A stretch of 64,000 nt of DNA from Urophycis tenuis. Taxonomy: Eukaryota; Chordata; Actinopteri; Gadiformes; Phycidae. The notes below the pieces were generated by a model. The model did no database searches and was not told the DNA's origin. It saw only the letters and a list, made by a program, of their open reading frames with translations. Both the position numbers and the translations under genes were made by a program. The stretch is from assembly GCA_036785325.1 (NCBI GenBank), contig JAXIVH010000142.1:366962-430961 (forward strand). The letters are read 5' to 3'. This document shows positions 10,326 to 23,121 of the stretch, piece after piece; position 1 is the first letter of the stretch, and every line of letters starts with the position of its first letter.

Positions 10326-12177
10326 TTAAACATAGCTGACCCTTTTTTTCCCCCTTCTCGGGGATTATGCTCCCAGTTTTGATCTCGGACGTCTGGTCAC
10401 TTATAGCATATAATAATATTCTATTACTGTTAAGCCAACTATGAATAATAAAACAGGCCAAAACATGTGTCCTTTATCATAGCTACACGTATTACAAAAA
10501 AAACGTGTGAATTGAAAAGTTGAAGGTATGTTTTTAGCTGCTGGGTAGACTTCAGTCAACCTGACGCAGTTTAGTCTGTGATCAACCAAATTGCTCGGGG
10601 ATGGGCTCATTTTAAGCGGGGAAATCTAAGGTTCCCAACGGCGTATGGCAAGATTATATTGAGTCATGGGTCGTTGAAATACTAAGCTAATTAATTTCTG
10701 TTCTTTATTGAAAGATTGATCTTAATTGAAACGTTGAAGGTATGTTTTTAGCTGCTGGGTAGACTTCAGTCAACCTGACGCAGTTTTGTCTGTGAGCAAC
10801 CAGACTGCTCGCGGATGGGCTCATTTTAAGCGGGGAAATCTAAGCTTTCCAACGGCGTATGGCAAGACTATATTGACTCATGGGTCGTTGAAATACTAAG
10901 ATAATTAATTTGTGTTCTGTAAGGAAAGATTGATGTTAATTGAAACGTTGAAGGTATGTTTTTAGCTGCTGGGTAGACTTCACTCAACCTGACACAGTTT
11001 TGTCTGTGATCAACCAGACTGCTGGCGGATGGGCTCATTTTAAGCAGGGAAATCTAAGCTTTTCAACGGCGTATGGCAAGACTATATTGACTCATGGGTC
11101 GTTTAAATACTAAGCTAATTAATTTGTGTTCTGTAAGGAAAGATTGATGTTAATTGAAACGTTGAAGGTATGTCTTTAGCTGCTGTGTAGACTTCAGTCA
11201 ACCTGACGCAGATTTGTCTGTCAGCAACCAAATTGCTCGGGGATGGGCTCATTATAAGCGGGGAAATCTAAGCTTTCCAACGGCGTATGGCAAGACTATA
11301 TTCACCAAAGGGCCGTTGAAATACTAAGCTAATTAATTTGTGTTCTGTAAGGAAAGATTGATGTTAATTGAAACGTTAAAGGTATGTTTTTAGCTGCTGG
11401 GTAGACTTCATTCAACCTGACGCAGTTTAGTCTGTGATCAACCAGACTGCTCGCGGATGGGCTCATTTTAAGCGGGGAAATCTAAGCTTTCCAAAGGCGT
11501 ATGGCAAGACTATATTGACTCATGGGTCGTTGAAATACTAAGCTAATTAATTTGTGTTCTGTAAGGAAAGATTGATGTTAATTGAAACGTTGAAGGTATG
11601 TTTTTAGCTGCTGGGTAGACTTTAGTCAACCTGACGCAGTTTAGTCTGTGATCAACCAGACTGCTCGCGGATGGGCTCATTTTAAGCGGGGAAATCTAAG
11701 CTTTCCAACGGCGTATGGCAAGACTATATTCACTAAAGGGTCGTTGAAATACTAAGCTAATTAATTTGTGTTCTGTAAGGAAAGATTGATGTTAATTGAA
11801 ACGTTGAAGGTATGTCTTTAGCTGCTGTGTAGACTTCAGTCAACCTGACGCAGATTTGTCTGTGAGCAACCAAATTGCTCGGAGATGGGCTCATTTTAAA
11901 CGGGGAAATCTAAGCTTTCCAACGACGTATGGCATGACTATATTTGCCCATGGGTCGTCGAAATAATAAGCTGATTCATGTGTGTTCTGTTGGCTGTGGA
12001 AAGAAAATAGCACACAAGTCATACCAAGTCACCTTTATTTTTCAGTGATAAACATTAATAAATAAACAGTATGGACATTGTATAAACAGTTGTATAAAAA
12101 GTGTAAACGGTATGAACAGTGTTCTTATAAAAGATATCAATATCAATACTGATCACGTGTGTATTTTATATTTCCAG
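10326..12177. repeat. 3' linker, seven monomers, 5' linker (copy of 982-2833)
   Basis: Matches 982-2833 in length (1852 bp) and in every private variant I compared, for example CAGGGAAATC, CCAAAGGCG and GACTTTAGTC. This is the best evidence that block B is a copy of block A rather than an independently assembled array. Confidence 0.9.
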
Positions 12178-12693
12178 GTTATTTGTTGATGAGCCAGAGC
12201 CTGTGACTCCCACCAACCGGCCCGTTCAGCCCACTGCGTTGTCGTCCTCCACCCGGCCGAAGCCTCCTGCGCCCACCCGCCTCCAGCCGAGGCCTCCTGC
12301 TGCATCAGCCTGTGGCCCGCCCGCCCCCTGTGTCGGCAGCACCCATACCGCTGGTCCTCCCCGCACAGCCACAGGCCCCCTCCGTCCTGCTTCGTGGGCC
12401 ATCCTGCAGCTGTCTCTGCAGTCATCGTGTGTCAAAACCATTCAAACTTGTATATGGTAACATTTAAAAATGACACCAGCATAAATGAGGACCTTGCAAT
12501 AGGTTGTGTGTTACAGGACCCCCCTGGCATACAGCTGTATGTCTCTGTGAAGGTGGTTGTGAAGAACTGCATCCGGCTGAACAAGTACAAGTGCCGGCGA
12601 GGCAGCAACTCTCTCGAGGGGTTGCACGCCCACCTGGTTAACGCCATCCCTTCACAGCGATATGGGATCATGCCGTTCCAAGTAAGTGATTAA

Positions 12694-12757
<64 letters not shown>

Positions 12758-12812
12758 TATATACACACACACACACACACTCGCATATATACACACACAT
12801 ATATATATATAC
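12178..12812 (+). pseudogene. Module 5: exon fragment, open version (copy of module 2)
   Basis: Carries the same FKNDT change and the CGA codon as module 2, leaving a frame open from 12394 through the donor after 12681. The alternating tract (about 12694-12812) is 2 bp shorter than in module 2. Confidence 0.6.
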
Positions 12813-12844
12813 TTAAACATAGCTGACCCTTTTTTTCCCCCTTC

Positions 12845-15800
12845 AGAATCAGAATCAGAATCAGAATCAGAATCAAGTTTATTGCCAAGTAGGTTTACAC
12901 CTACAAGGAATTCGACTTGGTGCAATTGGTGCAAGGGAAAAAACAGTATTAAAAATATAAGTAAGTAAAAAAAAAAAAAAGTAAAAAAGTAGAAAAGTAA
13001 AATAACCATAATAAAATAAAATAAATATATATATACAATGTACAATGAATATGAGTATGAATATGAATATGGATATGGAATACAGAGCAGTAGTGCATGC
13101 AGAGGAAAATGGAAAAATGGTGGACCCGAATGAGTGCACACTGTACACACTGTGCGTTAATGTAACGCAGACGATCTGAAGATGCCACGTTAATGTAGCA
13201 TGTAGGTCTGTGTGGGGGGAGGGAGAGAGTCAGTGTCAGTGGGGGCTCCGGGCCTTGTTGACAAGGCTAGTGGCAGACGGGAAAAAACTGTTCTTATGCC
13301 GTGAGGTTTTGGTCCTGATGGACCGCAGCCTCCTGCCAGAGGGGAGTGATGCAAAGAGATGGTGACCGGGGTGGGAGGGGTCGGCCATAATCTTACCTGC
13401 ACGCCTCAGGGTCCTGGAGGTGTACAGGTCCTGGAGCGACGGCAGATTGCAGCCAATCACCTTCTCTGCAGACCGAATGATGCGCTGCAGTCTGCCCTTG
13501 TCCTTGGCGGTGGCAGCAGCGAACCAGATGGTGATGGAGGAGGTGAGGATGGACTCAATGATGGAGGAGTAGAAGTGCACCATCATTGTCCTGGGCAGGT
13601 TGAATTTCTTCAGCTGCCTAAGGAAGTACATCCTCTGCTGGGCTTTCTTGATGAGGGAGCTGATGTTCAGCTCCCACTTGAGATCCTGGGAGATGACAGT
13701 TCCCAGGAAGCGGAAAGACTCCACAGTGTCAATTGTGTAGTCGCAGAGGGTGATGGGGGCAGGTGAGGCTGAGTACTTCCTGAAGTCCACAACCATCTCC
13801 ACTGTCTTTAGAGCATTGAGCTCTAGGTTGTTCCGGCTGCACCATGTCACCAGATGGTCTATCTCCCACCTGTAGTCAGACTCATCACCATCAGAAATGA
13901 GTCCAATGAGGGTGGTGTCATCCGCAAACTTCAGAAGCTTGACGGACTGGTGACTGGAGGTGCAGCTGTTTGTGTACAGGGAGAAGAGCAGAGGAGAAAG
14001 AACACAGCCCTGGGGGGAACCGGTGCTGATGGTCTGTGAGTCGGAGATGCATTTTCCCAGCTTCACATGCTGCTTCCTGTCAGACAGGAAGTCTGTAATC
14101 CACCTGCAGGTGGAGTCAGGCACACTAAGCTGGGAGAGCTTCTCCTGAAGCAGAGCCGGGATGATGGTGTTGAAAGCAGAGCTGAAATCCACAAACAGGA
14201 TCCTGGCGTAGGTTCCTGCGGAGTCCAGGTGCTGGAGGATGTAGTGGAAGGCCAAGTTGACTGCATCGTCTACAGACCTGTTGGCTCTGTAGGCAAACTG
14301 CAGGGGGTCCAGGAGGGGGTCGGTGATGCCTTTCAGGTGTGAGAGCACAAGGCGCTCAAAGGACTTCATAACCACAGAGGTCAGGGCGACGGGTCTGAAG
14401 TCGTTAAGTCCTGTGGTCCTTGGCTTCTTGGGGACAGGAATGATGGTAGAGGTCTTGAAGCAGGCTGGCACGTGACATGTCTCCAGTGAGGTGTTGAAAA
14501 TGTCTGTGAACACTGGAGACAGCTGATCAGCACAGTGCTTCAAGGTGGATGGGGAGACAGAATCCGGTCCAGCAGCTTTCCGGGGGTTCTGTCTCCTGAA
14601 GAGTTTGTTGACGTCCCTCTCATGGATGGAAAGAGTCGTCACTGAGGTGGGTGGGGGGGTCGAGGGGGGGACCTTTAAGTTTGGCATTGGTGGAGGTGCC
14701 CAGGCCCCCACTGAGGTGGGGGAGGTGATAAGCTGGAGCTGTTGGGAGGTGTCATGGGGGATGGTTGCAGGACTGTCCCTTTGTCTTTCAAAGCGGCAGT
14801 AGAACTCGTTCAGGTCATTGGCCAGACGATGGTCGTTGATGGAGTGGGGGGCTTTAGGCTTGTAGTTGGTGATTTGCCTAAGCCCTTTCCAGACAGACGC
14901 AGAGTCGTTGGCTGAGAAGTGGTGTTGGAGCTTCTCAGAGTACACTCGTTTAGCCTCTTTCACCGCCTTGCCAAACTTGTACTTCGCCTCTTTATAACTG
15001 TCTTTGTCCCCACTCCTGAAGGCAACTTCCTTATCCAACCTTAACCTTCTGAGTTTGGCTGTGAACCAGGGTTTGTCATTGTTGTAACTCACCCTGGTGC
15101 GTGTTGGAATACAGTTGTCCTCACAGAAACTGATGTAGGACGTCACAGCCTCTGTGTACTCATCCAGACTGTTGGTAGCAGTCCTGAACACATCCCAGTC
15201 AGTAGAGTCCAAACACGCCTGGAGATCCTCCACGGCCTCACTGGTCCACTTCTTTGATGTCCTCACTACAGGTTTGCAGAGCTTTAATTTCTGCCTGTAC
15301 GCAGGAATCAGGTGGACCATGACGTGGTCAGAGTGTCCCAGTGCAGCACGGGGGACGGCGTGATAGGCATCCCTGACTGTGGTGTAACAGTGATCCAGAA
15401 TGTTCTCCTCTCTGGTCGGGCATTTAATAAACTGTCTATATTTAGGGAGTTCGTGAGTGAGGTTTCCTTTGTTAAAATCACCAACGACAATAACTAAGGA
15501 GTCCGGGTTGGTACGCTCCACACACAGTATCTGGTCGGCGAGCATGCGCTGTGCGTCCTGCACGTTGGCCGACGGTGGAATGTAAACACCGACCAGAATG
15601 AATGAAGCGAACTCACGGGGTGAATAAAAGGGCTTACAGTTTATGAAGTAAGATTCCAGATCAGGAGAACAGTGCTGCTGGATCGCCGTCACGTCGTTGC
15701 ACCAACCACTGTTGATGTAAAAACAGATTCCTCCACCTTTTGTTTTGCCGGAGAGTTCCGCGTCTCTGTCCGCTCTGTAGAGTTGGAAGCCTGCCAGCTG

Positions 15801-16262
15801 CAGCGCAGAGTCCGGTATTAAGCCACAAAGCCACGTCTCCGTAAAGCACAAAACAGCGGATGAATAAAAGTCCCTGTTTTTTCCCAACAGCAGTTGTAAT
15901 TCGTCCAGTTTGTTGGGCAGTGAACGCACGTTAGAGAGAAATATACCCGGTAGAGGTGTGCGTAATCCGCGCTGGCGAAGACGCACAAGCGCACCGGCAC
16001 GTTTTCCTCTCCTCCGACGTTTTACTGCGTGAGCAAAGGTGAGCGCACCTTTGACCAGAATGTCCAAAATTTCCAATGTTGGGAGAGCGAAAGTAGGAAA
16101 TAAATCCTCTGGCGTTGTTACCCTGATGTTCATGAGCTCTTCTCTGGTGAAAGAGCTCCGGGTGCCATCGCAAAAGACGGAGTTTAAACACAAAACAAAA
16201 CAAAACAACGCGCACCAACACACCGAGGCGACCATCCGCGGCGCCATCTTGGTATTCGATTC
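12845..16262 (-). mobile_element. LINE copy 2, duplicate of copy 1
   Basis: The same 3418-bp length, the same TTC flanks and the same insertion point as copy 1. It therefore arose by duplication of the host block after a single retrotransposition event, not by a second insertion. Confidence 0.88.
13236..16247 (-). CDS. LINE endonuclease/reverse transcriptase, copy 2
   Basis: An intact 1003-residue frame with the same protein sequence as the frame at 3894-6905, including endonuclease residues N106, E137 and GHSDH and the reverse transcriptase FADD at 774-777. Because it is a duplicate, its integrity shows that the block duplication is young, not that this copy is independently active. Confidence 0.9.
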   Translation of the reverse strand: MAPRMVASVCWCALFCFVLCLNSVFCDGTRSSFTREELMNIRVTTPEDLFPTFALPTLEILDILVKGALTFAHAVKRRRRGKRAGALVRLRQRGLRTPLPGIFLSNVRSLPNKLDELQLLLGKNRDFYSSAVLCFTETWLCGLIPDSALQLAGFQLYRADRDAELSGKTKGGGICFYINSGWCNDVTAIQQHCSPDLESYFINCKPFYSPREFASFILVGVYIPPSANVQDAQRMLADQILCVERTNPDSLVIVVGDFNKGNLTHELPKYRQFIKCPTREENILDHCYTTVRDAYHAVPRAALGHSDHVMVHLIPAYRQKLKLCKPVVRTSKKWTSEAVEDLQACLDSTDWDVFRTATNSLDEYTEAVTSYISFCEDNCIPTRTRVSYNNDKPWFTAKLRRLRLDKEVAFRSGDKDSYKEAKYKFGKAVKEAKRVYSEKLQHHFSANDSASVWKGLRQITNYKPKAPHSINDHRLANDLNEFYCRFERQRDSPATIPHDTSQQLQLITSPTSVGAWAPPPMPNLKVPPSTPPPTSVTTLSIHERDVNKLFRRQNPRKAAGPDSVSPSTLKHCADQLSPVFTDIFNTSLETCHVPACFKTSTIIPVPKKPRTTGLNDFRPVALTSVVMKSFERLVLSHLKGITDPLLDPLQFAYRANRSVDDAVNLAFHYILQHLDSAGTYARILFVDFSSAFNTIIPALLQEKLSQLSVPDSTCRWITDFLSDRKQHVKLGKCISDSQTISTGSPQGCVLSPLLFSLYTNSCTSSHQSVKLLKFADDTTLIGLISDGDESDYRWEIDHLVTWCSRNNLELNALKTVEMVVDFRKYSASPAPITLCDYTIDTVESFRFLGTVISQDLKWELNISSLIKKAQQRMYFLRQLKKFNLPRTMMVHFYSSIIESILTSSITIWFAAATAKDKGRLQRIIRSAEKVIGCNLPSLQDLYTSRTLRRAGKIMADPSHPGHHLFASLPSGRRLRSIRTKTSRHKNSFFPSATSLVNKARSPH

Positions 16263-17015
16263 TTCTCGGGGATTATGCTCCCAGGTTTGATCTCGGACGT
16301 CTGGTCACTTATAGCATATAATAATATTCTATTACTGTTAAGCCAACTATGAATAATAAAACAGGCCAAAACATGTGTCCTTTATCAGAGCTACGCGTAT
16401 TACAAAAAAAACGCGTGAATTGAAAAGTTGAAGGTATGTTTTTAGCTGCTGGGTAGACTTCAGTCAACCTGACGCAGTTTAGTCTGTGATCAACCAGACT
16501 GCTCGCGGATGGGCTCATTTTAAGCGGGGAAATCTAAGCTTTCCAACGGCGTATGGCAAGTCTATATTCACTAAAGGGTCGTTGAAATACTAAGCTAATT
16601 CATTTGTGTTCTGTAAGGAAAGATTGATGTTAATTGAAACGTTGAAGGTATGTCTTTAGCTGCTGTGTAGACTTCAGTCAACCTGACGCAGATTTGTCTG
16701 TGAGCAACCAAATTTCTCGGAGATGGGCTCATTTTAAACGGGGAAATCTAAGCTTTCCAACGACGTATGGCGTGACTATATTTGCCCATGGGTCGTCGAA
16801 ATAATAAGCTGATTCATGTGTGTTCTGTTGGCTGTGGAAAGAAAATAGCACACAAGTCATACCAAGTCACCTTTATTTTTCAGTGATAAACATTAATAAA
16901 TAAACAGTATGGACATTGTATAAACAGTTGTATAAAAAGTGTAAACGGTATGAACAGTGTTCTTATAAAAGATATCAATATCAATACTGATCACGTGTGT
17001 ATTTTATATTTCCAG
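16263..17015. repeat. 3' linker after LINE, two monomers, 5' linker
   Basis: Copy of 6921-7673 with the same private variants (CCAGGTTTGATC, AATTTCTCGG, GGCGTGACTATA). Confidence 0.9.
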
Positions 17016-17529
17016 GTTATTTGTTGATGAGCCAGAGCCTGTGACTCCCACCAACCGGCCCGTTCAGCCCACTTCGTTGTCGTCCTCCACCCGGCCGAAG
17101 CCTCCTGCGCCCACCCGCCTCCAGCCGAGGCCTCCTGCTGCGTCAGCCTGTGGCCCGCCCGCCCCCTGTGTCGGCAGCACCCATACCGCTGGTCCTCCCC
17201 GCACAGCCACAGGCCCCCTCCGTCCTGCTTCGTGGGCCATCCTGCAGCTGTCTCTGCAGTCATCGTGTGTCAAAACCATTCAAACTTGTATATGGTAACA
17301 TTTCAAAATGACACCAGCATAAATGAGGACCTTGCAATAGGTTGTGTGTTACATGACCCCCCTGGCATACAGCTGTATGTCTCTGTGAAGGTGGTTGTGA
17401 AGAACTGCATCCGGCTGAACAAGTACAAGTGCCGGTGAGGCAGCAACTCTCTCGAGGGGTTGCACGCCCACCTGGTTAACGCCGTCCCTTCACAGCGATG
17501 TGGGATCATGCCGTTCCAAGTAAGTGATT

Positions 17530-17570
<41 letters not shown>

Positions 17571-17626
17571 GCGCATATATACACACACACACACACTTAT
17601 ATATACACACACATATATATATATAC
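17016..17626 (+). pseudogene. Module 6: exon fragment with TGA (copy of module 3)
   Basis: Shares CACTTCGTTG and AACGCCGTCCC with module 3. The donor lies after 17519. The alternating tract is at about 17533-17626. Confidence 0.6.
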
Positions 17627-19050
17627 TTAAACATAGCTGACCCTTTTTTTCCCCCTTCTCGGGGATTATGCTCCCAGTTTTGATCTCGGACGTCTGGTCA
17701 CTTATAGCATATAATAATATTCTATTACTGTTAAGCCAACTATGAATAATAAAACAGGCCAAAACATGTGTCCTTTATCATAGCTACACGTATTACAAAA
17801 AAAACGCGTGAATTGAAAAGTTGAAGGTATGTTTTTAGCTGCTGGGTAGACTTCATTCAACCTGACGCAGTTTAGTCTGTGAGCAACCAAATTGCTCGCG
17901 GATGGGCTCATTTTAAGCGGGGAAATCTAAGGTTCCCAACGGCGTATGGCAAGACTATATTGAGTCATGGGTCGTTGAAATACTAAGCTAATTAATTTCT
18001 GTTCTTTATTGAAAGATTGATCTTAATTGAAACGTTGAAGGTATGTTTTTAGCTGCTGGGTAGACTTCAGTCAACCTGACGCAGTTTAGTCTGTGATCAA
18101 CCAGACTGCTCGCGGATGGGCTCATTTTAAGCGGGGAAATCTAAGCTTTTCAACGGCGTATGGCAAGACTATATTCACCAATGGCCCGTTGAAATACTAA
18201 GCTAATTAATTTGTGTTCTGTAAGGAAAGATTGATGTCAATTGAAACGTTAAAGGTATGTTTTTAGCTGCTGGGTAGACTTCATTCAACCTGACGCAGTT
18301 TAGTCTGTGATCAACCAGACTGCTCGCGGATGGGCTCATTTTAAGCGGGGAAATCTAAGCTTTCCAACGGCGTATGGCAAGAGTATATTGACTCATGGGT
18401 CGTTGAAATACTAAGCTAATTAATTTGTGTTCTGTAAGGAAAGATTGATGTTAATTGAAACGTTGAAGGTATGTTTTTAGCTGCTGGGTAGACTTCAGTC
18501 AACCTGACGCAGTTTAGTCTGTGATCAACCAGACTGCTCGAGGATGGGCTCATTTTAAGCGGGGAAATCTAAGCTTTCCAACGGCGTATGGCAAGACTAT
18601 ATTCACTAAAGGGTCGTTGAAATACTAAGCTAATTAATTTGTGTTCTGTAAGGAAAGATTGATGTTAATTGAAACGTTGAAGGTATGTCTTTAGCTGCTG
18701 TGTAGACTTCAGTCAACCTGACGCAGATTTGTCTGTGAGCAACCAAATTGCTCGGAGATGGGCTCATTTTAAACGGGGAAATCTAAGCTTTCCAACGACG
18801 TATGGCATGACTATATTTGCCCATGGGTCGTCGAAATAATAAGCTGATTCATGTGTGTTCTGTTGGCTGTGGAAAGAAAATAGCACACAAGTCATACCAA
18901 GTCACCTTTATTTTTCAGTGATAAACATTAATAAATAAACAGTATGGACATTGTATAAACAGTTGTATAAAAAGTGTAAACGGTATGAACAGTGTTCTTA
19001 TAAAAGATATCAATATCAATACTGATCACGTGTGTATTTTATATTTCCAG
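17627..19050. repeat. 3' linker, five monomers, 5' linker
   Basis: Copy of 8286-9710, sharing variants such as CACCAATGGCCC, CAAGAGTATATTG and CTCGAGGATGGG. The 9.34-kb near-identity continues through this array. Confidence 0.9.
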
Positions 19051-19564
19051 GTTATTTGTTGATGAGCCAGAGCCTGTGACTCCCACCAACCGGCCCGTTC
19101 AGCCCACTGCGTTGTCGTCCTCCACCCGGCCGAAGCCTCCTGCGCCCACCCGCCTCCAGCCGAGGCCTCCTGCTGCGTCAGCCTGTGGCCCGCCCGCCCC
19201 CTGTGTCGGCAGCACCCATACCGCTGGTCCTCCCCGCACAGCCACAGGCCCCCTCCGTCCTGCTTCGTGGGCCATCCTGCAGCTGTCTCTGCAGTCATCG
19301 TGTGTCAAAACCATTCAAACTTGTATATGGTAACATTTCAAAATGACACCAGCATAAATGAGGACCTTGCAATAGGTTGTGTGTTACAGGACCCCCCTGG
19401 CATACAGCTGTATGTCTCTGTGAAGGTGGTTGTGAAGAACTGCATCCGGCTGAACAAGTACAAGTGCCGGCGAGGCAGCAACTCTCTCGAGGGGTTGCAC
19501 GCCCACCTGGTTAACGCCATCCCTTCACAGCGATATGGGATCATGCCGTTCCAAGTAAGTGATT

Positions 19565-19607
<43 letters not shown>

Positions 19608-19665
19608 GCGTGCGCATATATACACACACATACACGCATATACACACACACATATATATATATAC
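19051..19665 (+). pseudogene. Module 7: exon fragment, open version
   Basis: The CGA codon leaves the second frame open from 19267 past the donor after 19554, with GATATGGG giving Tyr. There is no FKNDT change, so it is not a copy of modules 2 or 5. The alternating tract (about 19568-19665) includes a CGCGTGCGC core. Confidence 0.6.
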
Positions 19666-20875
19666 TTAAACATAGCTGACCCTTTTTTTCCCCCTTCTCG
19701 GGGATTATGCTCCCAGTTTTGATCTCGGACGTCTGGTCACTTATAGCATATAATAATATTCTATTACTGTTAAGCCAACTATGAATAATAAAACAGGCCA
19801 AAACATGTGTCCTTTATCATAGCTACACGTATTACAAAAAAAACGCGTGAATTGAAACGTTGAAGGTATGTTTTTAGCTGCTGGGTAGACTTCAGTCAAC
19901 CTGACACAGTTTTGTCTCTGAGCAACCAAATTGCTTGGGGATGGGCTCATTATAAGCGGGGAAATCTAAGCTTTTCAACGGCGTATGGCAAGACTATATT
20001 CACCAATGGCCCGTTGAAATACTAAGCTAATTAATTTGTGTTCTGTAAGGAAAGATTGATGTCAATTGAAACGTTAAAGGTATGTTTTAAGCTGCTGGGT
20101 AGACTTCATTCAACCTGACGCAGTTTAGTCTGTGATCAACCAGACTGCTCGCGGATGGGCTCATTTTAAGCGGGGAAATCTAAGCTTTCCAACGGCGTAT
20201 GGAAAGACTATATTGACTCATGGGTCGTTGAAATACTAAGCTAATTAATTTGTGTTCTCTAAGGAAAGATTGATGTTAATTGAAACGTTGAAGGTATGTT
20301 TTTAGCTGCTGGGTGGACTTCAGGCAACCTGACGCAGTTTAGTCTGTGATCAACCAGACTGCTCGCGGATGGGCTCATTTTAAGCGGGGAAATCTAAGCT
20401 TTCCAACGGCGTATGGCAAGACTATATTGACTCATGGGTTGTTGAAATACTAAGCTAATTAATTTCTGTTCTTTATTGAAAGATTGATCTTAATTGAAAC
20501 GTTGAAGGTATGTTTTTAGCTGCTGGGTAGACTTCAGTCAACCTGACGCAGTTTTGTCTGTGAGCAACCAAATTGGTCAAAGATGGGCTCATTTTAAGCG
20601 GGGAAATCTAAGCTTTCCAACGGCGTATGGCATGACTATATTTGCCCACGGGTCGTCGAAATAATAAGCTGATTCATGTGTGTTCTGTTGGCTGTGGAAA
20701 GAAAATAGCACACAAGTCATACCAAGTCACCTTTATTTTTCAGTGATAAACATTAATAAATAAACAGTATGGACATTGTATAAACAGTTGTATAAAAAGT
20801 GTAAACAGTATGAACAGTGTTCTTATAAAAGATATCAATATCAATACTGATCACGTGTGTATTTTATATTTCCAG
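19666..20875. repeat. 3' linker, four monomers, 5' linker
   Basis: Among the complete, uninterrupted arrays this is the shortest: four monomers from about 19849 to 20680. Its last monomer before the module is an unusual type (AATTGGTCAAAGATGG, TTGCCCACGGG) also seen before modules 9 and 14, so a separate sub-lineage of module-plus-array exists. Confidence 0.9.
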
Positions 20876-21389
20876 ATTATTTGTTGATGAGCCGGAGCCT
20901 GTGACTCCCACCAACCGGCCCGTTCAGCCCACTGCGTTGTCGTCCTCCACCTGGCCGAAGCCTCCTGCGCCCACCCGCCTCCAGCCGAGGCCTCCTGCTG
21001 CGTCAGCCTGTGGCCCGCCCGCCCCCTGTGTCGGCAGCACCCATACCGCTGGTCCTCCCCGCACAGCCACAGGCCCCCTCCGTCCTGCTTCGTGGGCCAT
21101 CCTGCAGCTGTCTCTGCAGTCATCGTGTGTCAAAACCATTCAAACTTGTATATGGTAACATTTCAAAATGACACCAGTATAAATGAGGACCTTGCAATAG
21201 GTTGTGTGTTACAGGACCCCCCTGGCGTACAGCTGTATGTCTCTGTGAAGGTGGTTGTGAAGAACTGCATCCGGCTGAACAAGTACAAGTGCCGGCGAGG
21301 CAGCAACTCTCTCGAGGGGTTGCACGCCCACCTGGTTAACGCCGTCCCTTCACAGCGATGTGGGATCATGCCGTTCCAAGTAAGTAATT

Positions 21390-21430
<41 letters not shown>

Positions 21431-21484
21431 GCATATATACACACACACACACGCATATATACACACACATATATATATATATAC
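20876..21484 (+). pseudogene. Module 8: divergent open exon fragment
   Basis: The first exon base is A, not G (CCAG|ATTATT). Other private changes are GCCGGAGCC, CACCTGGCC, CAGTATAAATG and GGCGTACAGC. The CGA codon keeps the second frame open from 21092 past the donor after 21379, which reads GTAAGTAATT. The alternating tract is at about 21393-21484. Confidence 0.6.
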
Positions 21485-23121
21485 TTAAACATAGCTGACC
21501 CTTTTTTTCCCCCTTCTCGGGCATTATGCTCCCAGTTTTGATCTCGGACGTCTGGTCACTTGTAGCATATAATAATATTCTATTACTGTTAAGCCAACTA
21601 TGAATAATAAAACAGGCCAAAACATGTGTCCTTTATCATAGCTACACGTATTACAAAAAAAACGTGTGAATTGAAACGTTGAAGGTATGTTTTTAGCTGC
21701 TGGGTAGACTTCAGTCAACCTGACGCAGTTTTGTCTGTGAGCAACCAAATTGCTCGCGGATGGGCTCATTTTAAGCGGGGGAATCTAAGCTTTCTAACGG
21801 CGTATTGCAAGACTATATTGATTCATGGGTCTTTGAAATACTAAGCTAATTAATTTGTGTTCAGTTAGGAAAGATTGATGTTAATTGAAACGTTGATGGT
21901 ATGTTTTTAGCTGCTGGGTAGACTTCAGTCAACCTGACGCAGTTTTGTCTGTGAGCAACCAAATTGGTCGGGGATGGGCTCATTGTAAGCGGGGGAATCT
22001 AAGCTTTCTAACGGCGTATTTCAAGACTATATTGACTCATGGGTCGTTGAAATACTAAGCTAATTCATTTGTGTTCTGTAAGGAAAGATTGATGTTAATT
22101 GAAACGTTGAAGGTATGTTTTTAGCTGCTGGGTAGACTTCAGTCAACCTGACGCAGTTTAGTCTGTGATCAACCAGACTGCTCGCGGATGGGCTCATTTT
22201 AAGCGGGGAAATCTAAGCTTTTCAACGGCGTATGGCAAGACTATATTCACCAATGGCCCGTTGAAATACTAAGCTAATTAATTTGTGTTCTGTAAGGAAA
22301 GATTGATGTTAATTGAAACGTTGAAGGTATGTTTTTAGCTGCTGGGTAGACTTCATTCAACCTGACGCAGTTTAGTCTGTGATCAACCAGACTGCTCGCG
22401 GATGGGCTCATATTAAGCGGGGAAATCTAAGCTTTCCAACGCCGTATGGCAAGACTATATTGACTCATGGGTCGTTGAAATACTCAGCTAATTAATTTCT
22501 GTTCTTTATTGAGAGATTGATCTTAATTGAAACGTTGAAGGTATGTTTTTAGCTGCTGGGTAGACTTCATTCAACCTGACGCAGTTTAGTCTGTGAGCAA
22601 CCAGACTGCTCGCGGATGGGCTCATTTTAAGCAGGGAAATCTAAGCTTTCCAACAGCGTATGGCAAGACTATATTGACTCATGGGTCGTTGAAATACTAA
22701 GCTAATTAATTTGTGTTCTATAAGGAAAGATTGATGTTAATTGAAACGTTGAAGGTATGTTTTTAGCTGCTGGGTAGACTTCAGTCAACCTGACGCAGTT
22801 TTGTCTGTGAGCAACCAAATTGGTCAGGGATGAGCTCATTTTAAGCGGGGAAATCTAAGCTTTCCAACGGCGTATGGCATGACTATATTTGCCCACGGGT
22901 CGTCAAAATAATAAGCTGATTCATGTGTGTTCTGTTGGCTGTGGAAAGAAAATAGCACACAAGTCCTACCAAGTCAACTTTATTGTCAGTGATAAACATT
23001 AATAAATAAACAGTATGGACATTGTATAAACAGTTGTATAAAAAGTGTAAACAGTATGAACAGTGTTCTTATAAAAGATATCAATATCAATACTGATCAC
23101 GTGTGTATTTTATATTTCCAG
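21485..23121. repeat. 3' linker, six monomers, 5' linker
   Basis: Six monomers from about 21668 to 22924. The first two are unusual (GCGGGGGAATC, GTATTGCAAG, TTCAGTTAGG). The 5' linker carries a short deletion, AACTTTATTGTCAGTG in place of ACCTTTATTTTTCAGTG, shared with the linker of module 14. Confidence 0.9.

Larger units (their letters stand above)
9345..18684. repeat. Block B of the 9.34-kb tandem segmental duplication
   Basis: This is the second copy of block A, with modules 4-6 and the second LINE in the same order and spacing. The next stretch from 18685 starts the same way but departs from the pattern in module 7 (CAGGAC instead of CATGAC and CGA instead of TGA), so the near-identity ends there. 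An assembly that failed to collapse two haplotypes could give the same picture. Confidence 0.85.
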
